Assembly: GCA_965153355.1 (NCBI GenBank) | Contig: OZ231128.1 | Span: forward strand, 46,996,001 to 47,060,000 | DNA from: Flaccisagitta enflata | Lineage: Eukaryota; Chaetognatha; Sagittoidea; Aphragmophora | Direction: 5' to 3' | Length of the DNA stretch: 64,000 bases | Shown here: positions 43,831 to 56,390 of the stretch, in pieces | Layout of the letters: each line of letters starts with the position of its first letter | Numbering within the stretch: the first letter of the stretch is position 1 | Program-made: the position numbers and the translations under genes | Notes under the pieces: generated by a model | The model's input: only the letters and a program-made list of their open reading frames with translations | What the model was told of the DNA's origin: nothing | Database searches by the model: none

Positions 43831-44199
43831 GCATGTTGAGTGCCAAAAATGGTTCGGAATGAATATTGAAATTTGAGAAAAAAAATGTTCTATAGGAAAT
43901 GGGGCCAAATGTAGGTCGCCAAGTATATGACCTAAACATTCAATCATATATTCTTAACAAAAAATATGTGTGATCCAAACTTAGACGTAGCGCTTAAACG
44001 TATAAACGTATGAATGAACATTAACGTTGGAGTGCTTCAAATTAGCCCATGTCCATTCGGCCTTTTAGGACCGAATGGGGAGCAAGATCGGATTTTTTCA
44101 AATATGTCAAGTAGCACGCGCCTAAAACGGCCTGATTTTGCACTTGGCAGTGTCAATCAGGTCTAAATAAGCCATTTTTTTGGTCCGTTACACAAAAAG

Positions 44200-44640
44200 T
44201 ATCTAAAACGCACGTTTTCCCACTTCTCAACCCGATGACCCCGGACAGACCAACAGACCGACCGACAAAGCCTCTCATAGCGTGTCCGCAACTAACAAGG
44301 CCGTATACATGGCTACCGAAGTCGCGTGCGGGTGGGCAGGGGCAGTGATGAAAAAGTCTAACTCAAGCATTTGGAAACGAAAACGCCAAAAAAGCAAACG
44401 GTGACCGACCGACCAACCGACCGACCAACACAGCGGGTTATAGAGCCGCGCTTGAATATGCAGCGGTGATGAGTCCCAACAAAAGCGAACAAGGCCACAT
44501 ACTTGGCTCGGGTGGGCAGGGGTAGTGATGAAATTGGCTTGTCAAATATTTGGGGAGAGGTCTTTCTGCAAAAACTTCCCCGTAGATGCTGAAAAATCAA
44601 AATGTGTTACGGACCGACCGACAGCAGGCTATCCGAACTT
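44200..44640 (+). mobile_element. Cluster of three F3 elements
   Basis: Copy 1 ends at about 44297 with ATAGCGTGTCCGCAACTAAC. Copy 2 (44297-44480) starts CAAGGCCGTATACATGGCTA with AGTCGCGTGCGGGTGGGCAG. Copy 3 (44488-44625) starts AACAAGGCCACATACTTGGC and lacks the AGTCGCG inner word. Confidence 0.65.
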
Positions 44641-44732
44641 TCAGCTCGCAGTTACGATCGAGTCCTTGAAGTCTTTGGTCTCTCCATGACACTCATGGTT
44701 TTTTTTATTTTTGTATTTTTGTTTTTTTCCTT

Positions 44733-44926
44733 TTTAGTTGCGGACACGCAACTCTATAAGAGGCTTTGTCCGTCGGTCGGTCGGTCGGTTGGTTGGTTGG
44801 TCGGTTGGTTGGTCGGTTGGTTAGTCGGTCCGTGGACACTAGTCGAAAAGTGAGGAAACGCGCATTTCCGCCCCTGCCCACCCGTCCGCAACTGGTGGCC
44901 ATGTATTCGGCCTCGTTGTTTTCATT
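44733..44926 (-). mobile_element. F3 element (GTTGCG class)
   Basis: TTAGTTGCGGACACGCAACT, CTATAAGAGGCTTTGTCCGT, a GGTCGGTTGGTT tract, ACGCGCATTTCCGCCCCTGC and GGTGGCCATGTATTCGGCCT. Confidence 0.75.
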
Positions 44927-45127
44927 TTTGCTTTTTTTTTGTCAATTCTTCATGGCTATTTCGTAACTGCTCGCAAACGTCTGCCACGCTAGCGCGCTAC
45001 GCATCAGATCAGGCAGCCGTTGAATTCACTGTTAAACCGATGATGGCAAAAAATTTGTATAACTTAATCTTTATCAACAAAATCAATCTTTTGTGAAGGA
45101 GAAACTCGACCGTCAAAATAACAATAT

Positions 45128-45190
45128 GGTTAAACAAGTGACGCGGGGTCACAAAGCCTCTTATAGAGTTGCGTGTCCGTAACTAAAAAA
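45128..45190 (+). mobile_element. Minimal F3 derivative of about 60 bp
   Basis: AAGTGACGCGGGGTCACAAA joins directly to GCCTCTTATAGAGTTGCGTG and TCCGTAACTAAAAA. Both ends of the CGTCAC subclass are present without the microsatellite or middle. Confidence 0.65.
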
Positions 45191-45517
45191 GAGCCGGATC
45201 TTCTTCTCCGTTAGAAACTAATCAAGATGACAATTTGAAATTCTACTACGGTTAACGAAGACTTTTGAGAATTAAAGGAGAGTATTTGGTGAATAACATA
45301 GCGAAGAGATAACACAATCAAGAATGGCAAGACCAAGAAATTTCCAAAAATAAGGAAAAAAAAAGATGAAGTGAGAAAGACAAAAGAAAAAAAAAGTAAA
45401 ATAGCGAAAATTAAAAAAAGAAGCCGGTTTCGTCGGCCGGGTTGGCCAGGTTGGCCGGTTGGCGCAAGTCACAAGTTGCCGGCTGCCCGGCTTTTGTGTA
45501 ATCGTTGTTTGCAAAAT

Positions 45518-46000
<483 letters not shown>

Positions 46001-46479
46001 ACTGAAGGACAGATTACAGATCAGTAGAGAGACAAACAGAAAGGTAGGGGAATGGGGATACTTGATTTGATATGGAACGATGTTTTTTTTTCGCAAATGA
46101 CTTACCTCAGTTAATCCCTCCGCCAATAGGATTCCATTTATTACGTGGGAAAAGTGCGTTCATGCTTAATTCAGATGACTAAGTGAAGAACTACGTAATT
46201 TTAGCGAGATTTTATTCGAGAAATCTTTTCTGTTTCACTGCAATTAAGGTCGCATGGACAAGGGGAACGCGGCAGGCAAAAAGCTTTGAGATGTTTAAAG
46301 AGAAAGGCAAAGAAATCGTGCACCGATGGTAACGCAGTGCCAATCGGGTTTTCCTGAATTTACTCGGAAAGAAAAATCGGGGAGAACTTTGATGATCTCA
46401 TCGATCTCGTTTATCAAATCGGATTTCGACATCATAATCGCCTTCCTTGGGCGGCCTCGGGCGGGACTCTCGACTTCAT

Positions 46480-47040
46480 GTACACTGGCACCTTCCGGTC
46501 AGGTGTGTCAATATATAAAAGGTCTTTTGATCAGCTCATCATCATCAGGGAGTGTGAAGACACTAATTACAAGACACTTACCATTTTTATTTTTTTCAAT
46601 TTCAATCATCTTCCGTTTTTTTAGCGCGAGTAAAGATTGTCAAAAATATATATACTTTTAGCAACTCTACCCAGTTTTGTTGAAAATGAGACTGATATAT
46701 TATTCAAAAAATTATGTTTTTTTTGTTACTATTTCTTCTTATGAAAAGTAAAATATTTTGACCAATTCTTTTTAGATTAAAGAATAAGATAAGAAATGGG
46801 TTCTGATTTTTATTCTTATGATCAAGAATCCCGGTGCGAAACCAGCTGCACTACAATATACAAATTAGGGGCTAAATGGAGATTTTAAAAAAACGGAAGA
46901 TGAATGAAATTAAAAAAAAGAAAAATGGTAAGTACCTTAGAATTAGTGTCCCAACACTACTTGATGATGACAATCTGATCAAAAAAGTTTTTTAAATTTT
47001 GACACACCCGAACCTTCCGGTTTCAGTTCAACTGCTTTCT
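46480..47040. mobile_element. Foldback element, about 560 bp
   Basis: Left arm ACCTTCCGGTCAGGTGTGTC, GGTCTTTTGATCAGCTCATC, TTCAATTTCAATCATCTTCC faces the right arm GGAAGATGAATGAAATTAA, GATGATGACAATCTGATCAA, GACACACCCGAACCTTCCGG. Arms of about 140 bp flank a centre of about 270 bp. The outer flank has GGGCGGGACTCTCGAC, also seen at 47650 and 49450. Confidence 0.65.
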
Positions 47041-47131
47041 TCAATGGGGGAGTCTCGCTTCTACATATATAGTCTACGCATGTCAGGGTGCCAAAAACAG
47101 GCGAAATTGACTCCCCCCCCCCCCGCCATCA

Positions 47132-47315
47132 TCTTTTTAGTTGCGGACACGCAACTTTATAAGAGGCTTTGTCCGTCCGTCCGTCCGTCGGTCAGTCGGT
47201 CGGTTGGTTGGTTGGTCGGTTGGTCCATCACGCTCGAGTTGAAAAGTGGGAAAACGCGTATTTCTGCCCCTGCCCACCCGTCCGCAACTGATGGCCGTGT
47301 ATCCGGCCTTGTTCC
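47132..47315 (-). mobile_element. F3 element (GTTGCG class)
   Basis: TTTAGTTGCGGACACGCAAC, TTTATAAGAGGCTTTGTCCG, a GTCCGTCGGTCAG tract, TGCCCCTGCCCACCCGTCCG and TGGCCGTGTATCCGGCCTTG. Confidence 0.75.
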
Positions 47316-47360
47316 TTTGCAGAAGTCCTGTCGAACAAGCCGTTGTGCAACTTTTAATTC

Positions 47361-47500
47361 GATCGGGAGCCATCGTTATGATGTGGTTGAAGTTTGTATT
47401 GGATTAGCATTAGAATCTATACTTTTATTAAATGCAAATTTTGCCTCCGCCATAGATTTCTATGGAAACTTCATGGTCACCCTAACGATGGTTCCCGATT
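47361..47500 (+). mobile_element. Short TIR element R6, better-preserved copy
   Basis: ATCGGGAGCCATCGTTA at the left and TAACGATGGTTCCCGAT at the right are 17-bp inverted repeats with one mismatch. The inside, TGTTGAAGT-like and TTTGCCTCCGCCATAGATT, matches the copy at 25686 in reverse. Confidence 0.65.
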
Positions 47501-47705
47501 GATTTGAAGGTCGCGCAACGACTCCTTTGATAGCATTTAAACAAAGAATACAGATGAGGGCAGGGGAAAAGCCAGTTTTGGCCGATTGCGGCACTCTGAC
47601 ATGCGTAAAATATACTGCCACCTTATGATTTCATTTCAACTGATTTCTTCAGGGCGGGACTTTCGCCCTCATGTACAGTACGATGAGAGCAATGGCGACC
47701 TAGAC

Positions 47706-48841
47706 CTCTGGTGGGAACTCCAGCTTATAGAAATTCGCTATTTGGGGCCCCAAAAATCGTTAGAATTCGCTAGATTATTTTTTTCTATAGCTAGAAAATT
47801 CGCTAGATTTGTATATATGTAATAGGGTCATGAAAAAATCAATAAATAAACCATTACTGGTCTATTTAAAGACGGAAGAGAAGATAGGGCTTTTGAGAAT
47901 ATAATCTGTTGACCATTATTTTCCCATTCATTTCTTAGATACTTAAACTGGAAACTTGGGTCATAGGGGTTAGGTCTTGGGGATTTGAAACCTTAAGTAA
48001 TTAAAGTTTCTTTTAAAAGACGGTGACAAAAATGCCATGATCAGTCTTTTTTTTTTTTTTTTTGGATTACTCTGATATAAAGAAAGACAAATGTCTGATA
48101 AGTGAAACAATATCCATCACCATATATGCCACTGAAGATATCTAGGAGTCGATTGTCAAAAAAATCAATAGTTTTCTGTTTATAAATGTGTTTTATGAGT
48201 CATATAGAATAGAACGTAAGTGTCACAAGGTCACAATATCGTTGCGAATGGGTGGGCAGAGGCATCCAACCCCCATTTTGACCAAACGCATCCCCCAATG
48301 GCACAAAAGCATCAAAAGCGCTCACTTTCCTACTTTTTGATTTGTTCTCGCGGTCGGATGGATCAACGGACTGACCAATAGACGGACAAAGCCTCTTATA
48401 GAGTTGTGTGTCCGCAACTAAAAACCGTTTCACTTTTACTCATTCTGATCGTTCTTGACAAAGTTTGTGTCGATATCCGGAATTAAAGGGCCTTTCTCAA
48501 CCACCAGTCATTACTAGCAAAAATGAGTAGCTTAAGGTCAAAATGGTAACAAACAGGTTCAAAAACTTCACAATCTGGTCATCACACTGTTGATTTGCAA
48601 CTGAAGTTCAGAGTAGAAAAGATGAAAAATGGTAAAGTTATGTAAGAGAAGCGAACATTTTTTAGAAAATAGCTAAAACTAGCAAGAAATCGCTAAAATT
48701 AGCTAGAAATAGCTAGATTCGCAAGGTGTCTCAAGGAAAGTTGCTAGATAATTCGCTAGTCGCTAGATGGCAAAAAGTTGTCGCTAGGAGGGCCCAAAAT
48801 TCGCTAGAAATAGCGATAAAATCACCAGTTTCGCAGCAGAG
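47706..48841. mobile_element. Element D: 1136-bp non-autonomous element with 8-bp TSD
   Basis: ACCTAGAC is present at 47698-47705 and 48842-48849. Imperfect TIRs read CTCTGGTGGGAACTCCAG (left) and CTCTGCTGCGAAACTGGTG (right, inverted). Subterminal zones on both sides have repeated AATTCGCTAGA and TCGCTAG words. An F3 element lies inside (48216-48424). No transposase. The TIR resembles that of element A at 12 of 17 positions. Confidence 0.7.
48216..48424 (+). mobile_element. F3 element inside element D
   Basis: AAGTGTCACAAGGTCACAAT, CGTTGCGAATGGGTGGGCAG, a GGATCAACGGACTGACC tract, AAAGCCTCTTATAGAGTTGT and the hairpin end GTTGTGTGTCCGCAACTAAA. Confidence 0.7.
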
Positions 48842-49499
48842 ACCTAGACTGGAGGATAGATTTTAGATATCTCAATTTTATTTGTATCATAAAATATTTG
48901 AGATCTAGACTAATTAAAGGTTGCTTTATTGAGTGAATGCGTTTGCATCTCTCAAACTTCAACTTGAGACTTGACCTCATGAAGACTTCATTTTTTCTTA
49001 CCTATTTTATTAGATCAGGCAAAAATTTTATATATTATAGAGAAAAAAAATCAGCTCAATCGGACCATTTTTACAGGTTTTACGGCTATATTTATCAAGT
49101 AAAAGTTATGTAAATTAGTTTTTGGGTAAAACTGAAAAGGGCCATAAAACCTATAAAAATTAACCGATTGAGCTGATTTTTTTTTAAAAACTATATAAAA
49201 TTTTCCAGCCAATCTATTGAGATAGGTTAGAACTTTGAAAAATGAAGTCTTGATGAGGTCAAGTCGCAGGTCTAAGTCTAAGAGACAAGCATTTTTACCC
49301 AATAGAGCAATCTTTAATTAGCCTAGATCTCAAATATTTCACGATAAAAAAAAGAATTAAGATACCTAAAATCTATCCTCCAATCTAGGTCATCATTGCT
49401 CCCATTGCACTGTACACTGGCACCTTTCGGTTTCATTTCAATTCCTTTAGGGCGGGACTTTCGCCTGCACGCCCCTTGTATTCCGGGGGCAAGCATGAA

Positions 49500-50620
49500 A
49501 GGAAGACAAATAAAGCCAAAGGAATGATATTTGACAAATTGACTCAAAAAAAGATGCTGTATTCCCCAATCATAAATCATGGTTGGTAGCCATGGACACG
49601 CCCTTCTTGGTTTTCCCGGTAACACATCAATTTCCTTTAACGTAGGACGTGCAGGAACATGGCTCAAAATAAATTTGCCCCAACTTTAGGGACAATGTTA
49701 TATTCTGTAAGAAAATCGCTGGTTTGGCGGTTGCTAAGGGCCGTCACATTCAGTCATATTTTTTTAAGACGGTGAAAAACGATGAATAACCCGTTAGCAA
49801 CTCTGAGGCCTCAAAATTATTTTGTATTGGGAGAGACGATGAAAGAAAATTACTTTCTCTCCTTTTCCCAAGGGTGAGAAATTGAACAGCACATTCAGGG
49901 TCATTAAAGTATGTCCCACAAATATATCGGAAACTTTTGTCTTAGATCATGCTAGCGTTAAGATTCCTTTAATACAAATAGGGGGTCATCATTTCCTCAT
50001 CAATTTCAAATGGCTTGAACGTCAATTTGACAACCAAAAAAAAGGATTTTCTGATATGATTTTTCTCCTCAATCGCACTTCTCCAGTGCCGATTGAAGTG
50101 TCATGAGAGGGTAGGGCAAGGGTTTGAAAAACCATTCCATGACGTTTCATGTTCGTTCCATACTTTCGTTCCGTTTAACCAGATATAAATCAATCCTTTT
50201 ATCTTTAATTATAAAAGGTTAAAAACACCCCAAATATTATGACGTGACGAGGTTGACCCACTTACCGTACTTGAATTACAGACCGGCTGTCTCGATTACT
50301 CAGAACTCTTTCCATCTAAATTGCCGGTCATAGGAGACCAGCATAAAAGCTTACTAGTTCTGGTGCTCAGTTTTCAATACTGATATTAAACCAATGTATT
50401 TTACCGAGAAAAAAACAAAAAACAAGCAAAATATCAGTTGAAGAGAGGCACTTCAAAAGTGATTTTTTTTTTAAACTCAGCTGATTTATATCCAATATGT
50501 GTTTAAAGAGCGAATACGTTTTTTTTTATTTCAATTTGAGGATGTTACAAAACTCACCGGCTCCAAGATGTGCTCTCACAATTCTCACTTAACGAAAACA
50601 CTAAGCGGTTCGTCGGTTCT
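49500..50620. other. No gene recognised
   Basis: Unique AT-rich DNA apart from a fragment related to the foldback at 33160 (about 49690-49750). Frames of 60-115 codons here have no recognisable features. Confidence 0.4.
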
Positions 50621-50627
50621 TGAAAAA

Positions 50628-50836
50628 CGAGGCCGGATACACGGCCACCCAAATCGCGTGCAGCTGGGCAGGGTCTGTGATGAAATTGGCTAAAACATTT
50701 GGGTGGAAACAGTGACGAAAAAATATCCTGAGAATGCCAAAAAGCAGTGTTACAAACCAACAAGCGGATGAACCGTAGGACGGACGGACTGAACGGCAAA
50801 GCAGGTAATAGAGTCGTGTTGCACGTGACTAAAAAT
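50628..50836 (+). mobile_element. F3 element (GTCGCG class, diverged)
   Basis: AGGCCGGATACACGGCCACC, CAAATCGCGTGCAGCTGGGC, a GGACGGACGGACTG tract, GCAAAGCAGGTAATAGAGTC and hairpin GTCGTGTTGCACGTGACTAA. Confidence 0.65.
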
Positions 50837-51302
50837 GAAAAGTTATCACGCACGATGAACAAAAGAGAGAGAAAAAGAAATAAAAAAAAAAAATAACAAA
50901 AAAACAAACAAACAAACAAACAAAAAACATAACAGCCAACCGGATGGACAGACCCTCTTATACTCGTGAGAGGCAATGCTATCTTAGCCTTGGGCAAGAT
51001 ATATAATTCACAATGACGCATCCAACAGTCATTTTGAGGCTAGCTTTTTTTCAATTCTAAAAAGACAAAAAACGGAGAAAAACGGTGAATGGTAAGGCAA
51101 AACGTCTGTCTGGAAAAGGTTAGCTTGAAAAAAAAAATTAGTACGCAAACAGACGAATATTCTCTCTCTTTTTTTATTTCGCCGGTTACAGGTAATTTTG
51201 AGAGGTAAGGTACATCAAAACAGTTGCTCTAAAACGTTTGCACTTTACCAAGAAAATTGCTTCTTTTTGCTACCCTCTTCATTATAAGAAATGGAGGCAA
51301 AC

Positions 51303-51880
<578 letters not shown>

Positions 51881-51989
51881 CGAACAGAGACATACAGACA
51901 GATAGTTAGATAGACAGTCTGACGCTCTTGTCCACGGCGATCGACGAGCAGAGCCTCCTATTGATCGATGATTTGGCAAATCTTATGTT

Positions 51990-52480
51990 CTACAAGTCAA
52001 TTTTTGCTCAGTCCAACATGTTGCTTCAAAACTGCTTCCTTTTTCTGCGTTAGCATTAGGGCTCTTTCCATTTTTCATTAATCTCACCTTGTTTCACTCA
52101 ATAGCACGGAAGAGCTAAGATTTAGGATGAATGACGATACAGATGAATGACGATGAATGTGGTATGGATGAATAGAAATCGTCTCTTTTTCACATGCCCG
52201 CGCCCGATTTTTTTCCCAGGACTTCGAAACTGCGAAAGTATTCATCCCCAAAACAGAGATCGTGGTACAATCGACCCAGCAGGCCTCGTTCACACTTGCG
52301 CAATATTATCAACATTGTCAACATTATCAACAGCCTGGTTAACTTACCATATTGTCATCCCTTTTGCTTAACTGCTGTGTAATATTCTAGATAAACCATC
52401 TCCTTTAGATCACTTTATTTCACTGACAGATCAGACATCACTAATGGAGAAAGCGGTATTCGTATTTCGTACGCTAACAA
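51990..52480. other. No gene recognised
   Basis: Unique sequence with short AACATTGTCAACATTATCAA repeats at about 52305-52330. Confidence 0.4.
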
Positions 52481-52489
52481 ACCTCGAAG

Positions 52490-52795
52490 GTCCATTAAAT
52501 GAAGTTTTGGCCAATAACGCTCCTCGCTGCCTAAAAAGAATTTGTGAATGTACGTTTTTTTGAGAATGAATGAAGAAATGAATGAATCGATGAAGACACA
52601 AAAGAATGAAAATGAATGTGGTAAGGCTTGATAGCTGATATAAATGAAACGAGGTCAAGTAGGCCAACGATGCGTTCTCTTTGAGTGAATAAAATGATTT
52701 TCATGAATTAATGTTTTATCATAAATTAATATCATTTATGAACGAATGAATGATTTGATGAATAAATATATACTACTTTTACCGGGTTGGTACCA
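52490..52795. mobile_element. Truncated F3 elements of the GAAT subclass
   Basis: GGCCAATAACGCTCCTCGCT at 52491, then (GAAT) units, and a second start GTCAAGTAGGCCAACGATGC at 52655 with GAATGAATGA and ACTTTTACCGGGTTGGTACC. Neither keeps its own hairpin end here. Confidence 0.5.
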
Positions 52796-52796
52796 C

Positions 52797-53322
52797 TTTT
52801 TAGTTGTGTGCCACGCGACTCAACACCCCACTTTGTCTGTCCGTCCGTCAGTTGGTTGGTCTGTCTGTTGGTCACACTTTTACTTTTTTATCAATTTTAT
52901 TTTTTTAACTCATTATAAGTGATTCTAAGTCATTCTAAATTAGTTTAGGTTATTCTAGTTTTCATCACTGCCCCTGCCCACCCGCATGTGACTTCGGTAG
53001 CCGTGTTTCCGGCCTTGTTTATTGAAGGCCGGATACATGGCTACTGAAGTCGCGTGTGGGTGGGCAGGGGCCATATTAGAGGTCACTAGACCATTTGGGC
53101 AGGAGCAGTGTGGTCCAAAAATAAAAATCATAAAAGAAGTAAAGTGTGACCGACCAACCGACGGACAAAGAGAGGTGTAGAGTCGCGTGCACGCGACTAA
53201 AAAACACAAGATTCTATTGCTTTTTATGAATGTGTTACCGACTGACTAACCAATTTATCAACCAACCAACCGATGGACGGATATGACTTCCAATAGAAGT
53301 GCGAGGACGCACTTAAAAATGT
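52797..53322. mobile_element. F3 elements: head-to-head pair plus a tail
   Basis: Minus copy 52797-53022 (TTTTTAGTTGTGTGCCACGC, far end GTAGCCGTGTTTCCGGCCTT) abuts plus copy 53026-53203 (AAGGCCGGATACATGGCTAC, AAGTCGCGTGTGGGTGGGCA, hairpin AGTCGCGTGCACGCGACT). At 53225-53322 there is a GTGCG-class tail with hairpin AAGTGCGAGGACGCACTT, which looks like the other half of the truncated copy at 52655. Confidence 0.7.
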
Positions 53323-53867
53323 TTCTCTCATCAAAATGCGACTCATCAAATACATTCCTTCTTGTTTTGATTCCCTCCTTGTAATGCGGTTCTCATTAAC
53401 CAAACGACGTCTTTTGTTTCATTGACTCGGGAGGGATACCAGTAAATTATAGAATGCTCGTCGATTAATGGAATTACATTAGTCATTAACGTTATTCACA
53501 CTTATTGAAAGAGCGATTTGGACGATATTTGCAACGTTGCCGACCTAAGGTCATCTCCGCATCTCTTAAAAGGGTCGGAATGTCCGTCAGTCCGTCTTCC
53601 AACTTGAACACCACTAGAAGGCGTTCCATGTGGCGAAAACGTTTCTGTTCTATTTGTGAATTTGGCAGATGTGTCAAAGCAGTTAATGGCTTCTGCTTAT
53701 TTTTTCTTCTATCAAATCCGATAAATAAATAAAAGTAAGTGTTGTAGCATGTTGCTCTGGTATTGCACTAGCGCTTTGTCCTTTGTGACAAATGAAGATC
53801 CACTAGAGATTGTTTGGATATGAGGAATGCAAATGATCCCGGATCCAACAGGACCTAACTCAAATGT

Positions 53868-54170
53868 TTTTAGGTGCGTCAACGCACATCCAAAAGAGGC
53901 TCTATCTGTAGTACATCCATCCGTCCATCGATTTGTAAAACACGCTTTAATGAAAAATCGCAGAAACTGTATGGAATAACTTGGGAACTTATATCGTTTA
54001 TCATTCTAAATACTCATCATTTTCAGATTTTGATAGGTCTGATAGAGTTAGGTATAAGTCACATAGAGCTCGGGATAAGACTAGGGGTGGAGGGGGTAGG
54101 TCTAAGAATGAATAACGCCCGGCGCACCGTCTTGGCCTGGATATCCTGCCTTGCTTATTTTGTTTGATTT
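53868..54170 (-). mobile_element. Diverged F3 element (GTGCG class)
   Basis: Hairpin end TAGGTGCGTCAACGCACATC, AAGAGGCTCTATCTGTAG and a short CATCCGTCC tract. The far end CTTGGCCTGGATATCCTGCC lies at about 54131. Confidence 0.5.
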
Positions 54171-55260
54171 TTATTTATATCTATTTTTGCACAGGCAAAG
54201 TAAAAGTGCTTAAAATCGTGGGAGTATTTTTTCCTCGGGAATAGTCGCTCCGCACAATTCTTCCCGGTCGACTTCTCTTCCTTGTCATTTCACGACCACC
54301 TTTGTTAACTTTTTTCGCATTTCACATAAATTCTTTTTATCCTAAGCTTAGATTCATTGATAAGAAGAATGAACCAAGCCAAGTTTGGAACCTCCCCCTT
54401 GTTTATCACCATCGAGAAGAAAAGTCTCGTAGTTGTTAAGAGGTAAGAAAGCCCCCCCCCAATCAGGTATATCACCTTCACCCTCATCCTCGATCCCTTC
54501 CTCCTCCGCAAATGAAGAAGTCTCTTCAATTTGACACCTAGATGGCGAAAAAGGCAGAATCACGGCGTGAGGGCCGAATAAATGAAATTGGCGAAATCGT
54601 TCCACTTACGTCCCGTGAGCTTGTAAAGTGCAGAAGGAAGGAGGTGAGAGAATGCGTAGGCGCAACAAACTCTTGAGAGTCTAAACTTTTAAATATAGTT
54701 AAACCCCGCAAAAATGGATGTCTAGGGTCCAACATATTTCATCCACTACAGGTTGATTTTTATAAATCACAGAGTTACTGTTGTAAATAAAATCCCAAGA
54801 AAGACATCAATTCATTTGCTTTAATTTTCTTTTCCTTTGTTTCTATTTAGAGACAGGAACCTGAAAAATATTTCAGTCTTAACTCACATTGTAATGTTGG
54901 TTTTAGTTTTCTTAGACTTTTGATAGAGTTTGAATGGAGGCGAGTATCAACACAATTCTTTTTTTAAATGGAAGGTAATAGCATAAAGAGGTTAGTATGT
55001 GCATTTCAAGTGATTTGTTCGAGGGAAAGTATCAGAAAATAACGATTAAAAAACGTTAAAAAACATTGATTTGCCTTCTCATCGCGCAAGGCCTTTTGTT
55101 TCCTCTCGAGCGAACATGTCCAATTTCCGTAACCGATTTCCCTTTATTTCTATGTTACATCGCTTCGTCTCGCGAAACTCATGTGGCCAACTCCTGGAGG
55201 ATTTTTTTCCCCAGCTCTCTGGCGCACATTTCTAGACAGAAAAGTCTCTGATGCTTGGTG
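54171..55260. other. No gene recognised
   Basis: A 60-84 codon minus-strand frame region (54305-54605) is hydrophilic but has no family resemblance. GTTAAACCCCGC at 54700 and GCGGGGTTTA at 61900 are similar short words without context. Confidence 0.35.
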
Positions 55261-55265
55261 CAAAA

Positions 55266-55340
55266 CTTATGATAACTTATGATAACTTATGATAACTTAT
55301 GATAACTTATGATAACTTATGATAACTTATGATAACTGAA
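55266..55340. repeat. (GATAACTTAT)n 10-bp tandem repeat
   Basis: Seven perfect copies of the decamer. Confidence 0.95.
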
Positions 55341-55369
55341 AGATCGTTTTTATCTCCTTGATCATAATG

Positions 55370-55860
55370 ATATCATTGATAGTAACAGTGATAAGAATGA
55401 TGATGATAATAGTGATATTAATAATACTAGTAGTTATAATGATAGTGATGAAAATAGTAACATTAATAGTAATATTTATATTTATAGTAGTAGAATATAG
55501 ATAGTAATAGTATTGTAAAAGTAAAAGTAATAGGTATAGTAAAAGTTATAGGTATAGTAAAAGTAATAGAATAGTAATAGAATAGTAATAGTAATATAGT
55601 ATAGAAATAGTAACAGTAATAGTAATGGTAATAACAATATTAATACTAATAGTAATATTAAGAGTAATATAGTATATCAATAGTATAATATTTGTTTACT
55701 AATTAGTTTATAGTATTAATTAGTATATAGTATCAATTAGTATGTATTAAATTAATAGTAGTAGTTTATCAAATTATCAATAGTAGTATATTAATGGTAA
55801 TATTGATATTGATATCATTATTAATATTATTAATGATAATTTCAACATTATTCAAATGAA
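55370..55860. repeat. AT-rich low-complexity tract (AATAGTAATAGT)
   Basis: Interspersed GATAATAG, TAATAGTA and AGTATAGTA units over about 490 bp; possibly an AT-rich satellite or matrix-attachment-like tract. Confidence 0.7.
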
Positions 55861-55872
55861 CTTGAATGATAA

Positions 55873-56160
55873 TAGGGGTGTATATAATTGAGTCGCTTAT
55901 TTTTAAATTTTTTAACTTATCATATCATTTTTAAAAATTTCTTTATAATGTCTGTACATTTGCACTAAAGCTTAACTTCTATGTACTTCATTGCAACCAG
56001 TCCAGTTTATTGTAGAAATTGCCATCAGGTTTTTGGGTTTATGGTAGTTCTGATAGAAATGGATGGAGTTGAGTCCAGGGTAAGAGATGACTTTTAAATG
56101 GGTTTGAGTAAAGAGGAAACCTATGTAGAAAGTTTGGGTCAAACATCTTGTTCCTACTTC
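55873..56160. other. Single end of the GTGTATATAATTGAG element, then unique DNA
   Basis: GGGGTGTATATAATTGAGTC at 55875 matches the TIR of the element at 22013; the partner end was not found. Confidence 0.4.
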
Positions 56161-56169
56161 CTTTGTTCG

Positions 56170-56390
56170 TGGTGCATATTCATATTCATATTCATTCACT
56201 TTCATATTCATATTCATACTCATGTTTATATTCATATTCATATTTATATTCATATTCATATTCATTCATATTCATTCATATTCCTATTCATTCATATTCC
56301 TATTCATTCATATTCCTATTCATATTTATATTCCTATTCCTATTCATTCATATTCCTATTCACATTCATATTCATATTCATGGTGAATAT
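56170..56390. repeat. (ATTCAT)n / (TTCATATTCCTA)n repeat
   Basis: Hexamer-based tandem array of ATTCAT, TTCATA and ATTCCT units over about 215 bp. Confidence 0.9.

Larger units (their letters stand above)
47640..49475. mobile_element. Element E: foldback element split by element D
   Basis: Left part TGTACAGTACGATGAGAGCA and ACCTAGAC (47671-47705), then after element D the arm TGGAGGATAGATTTTAGATA (48850 on). The right arm is the inverse, ending TAAAATCTATCCTCCAATCT and AGGTCATCATTGCTCCCATT (to about 49420). The palindrome centre is near 49105 around GACCATTTTTACAGGTTTTA and CATAAAACCTATAAAAATTA. The outermost flanks also share GGGCGGGACTTTCGCC. Confidence 0.7.

Noticed and set aside
55266-55340. 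Decamer array considered as a CRISPR or origin iteron array
   Set aside because: Seven contiguous 10-bp copies without spacers next to AT-rich low-complexity DNA fit a simple tandem repeat.
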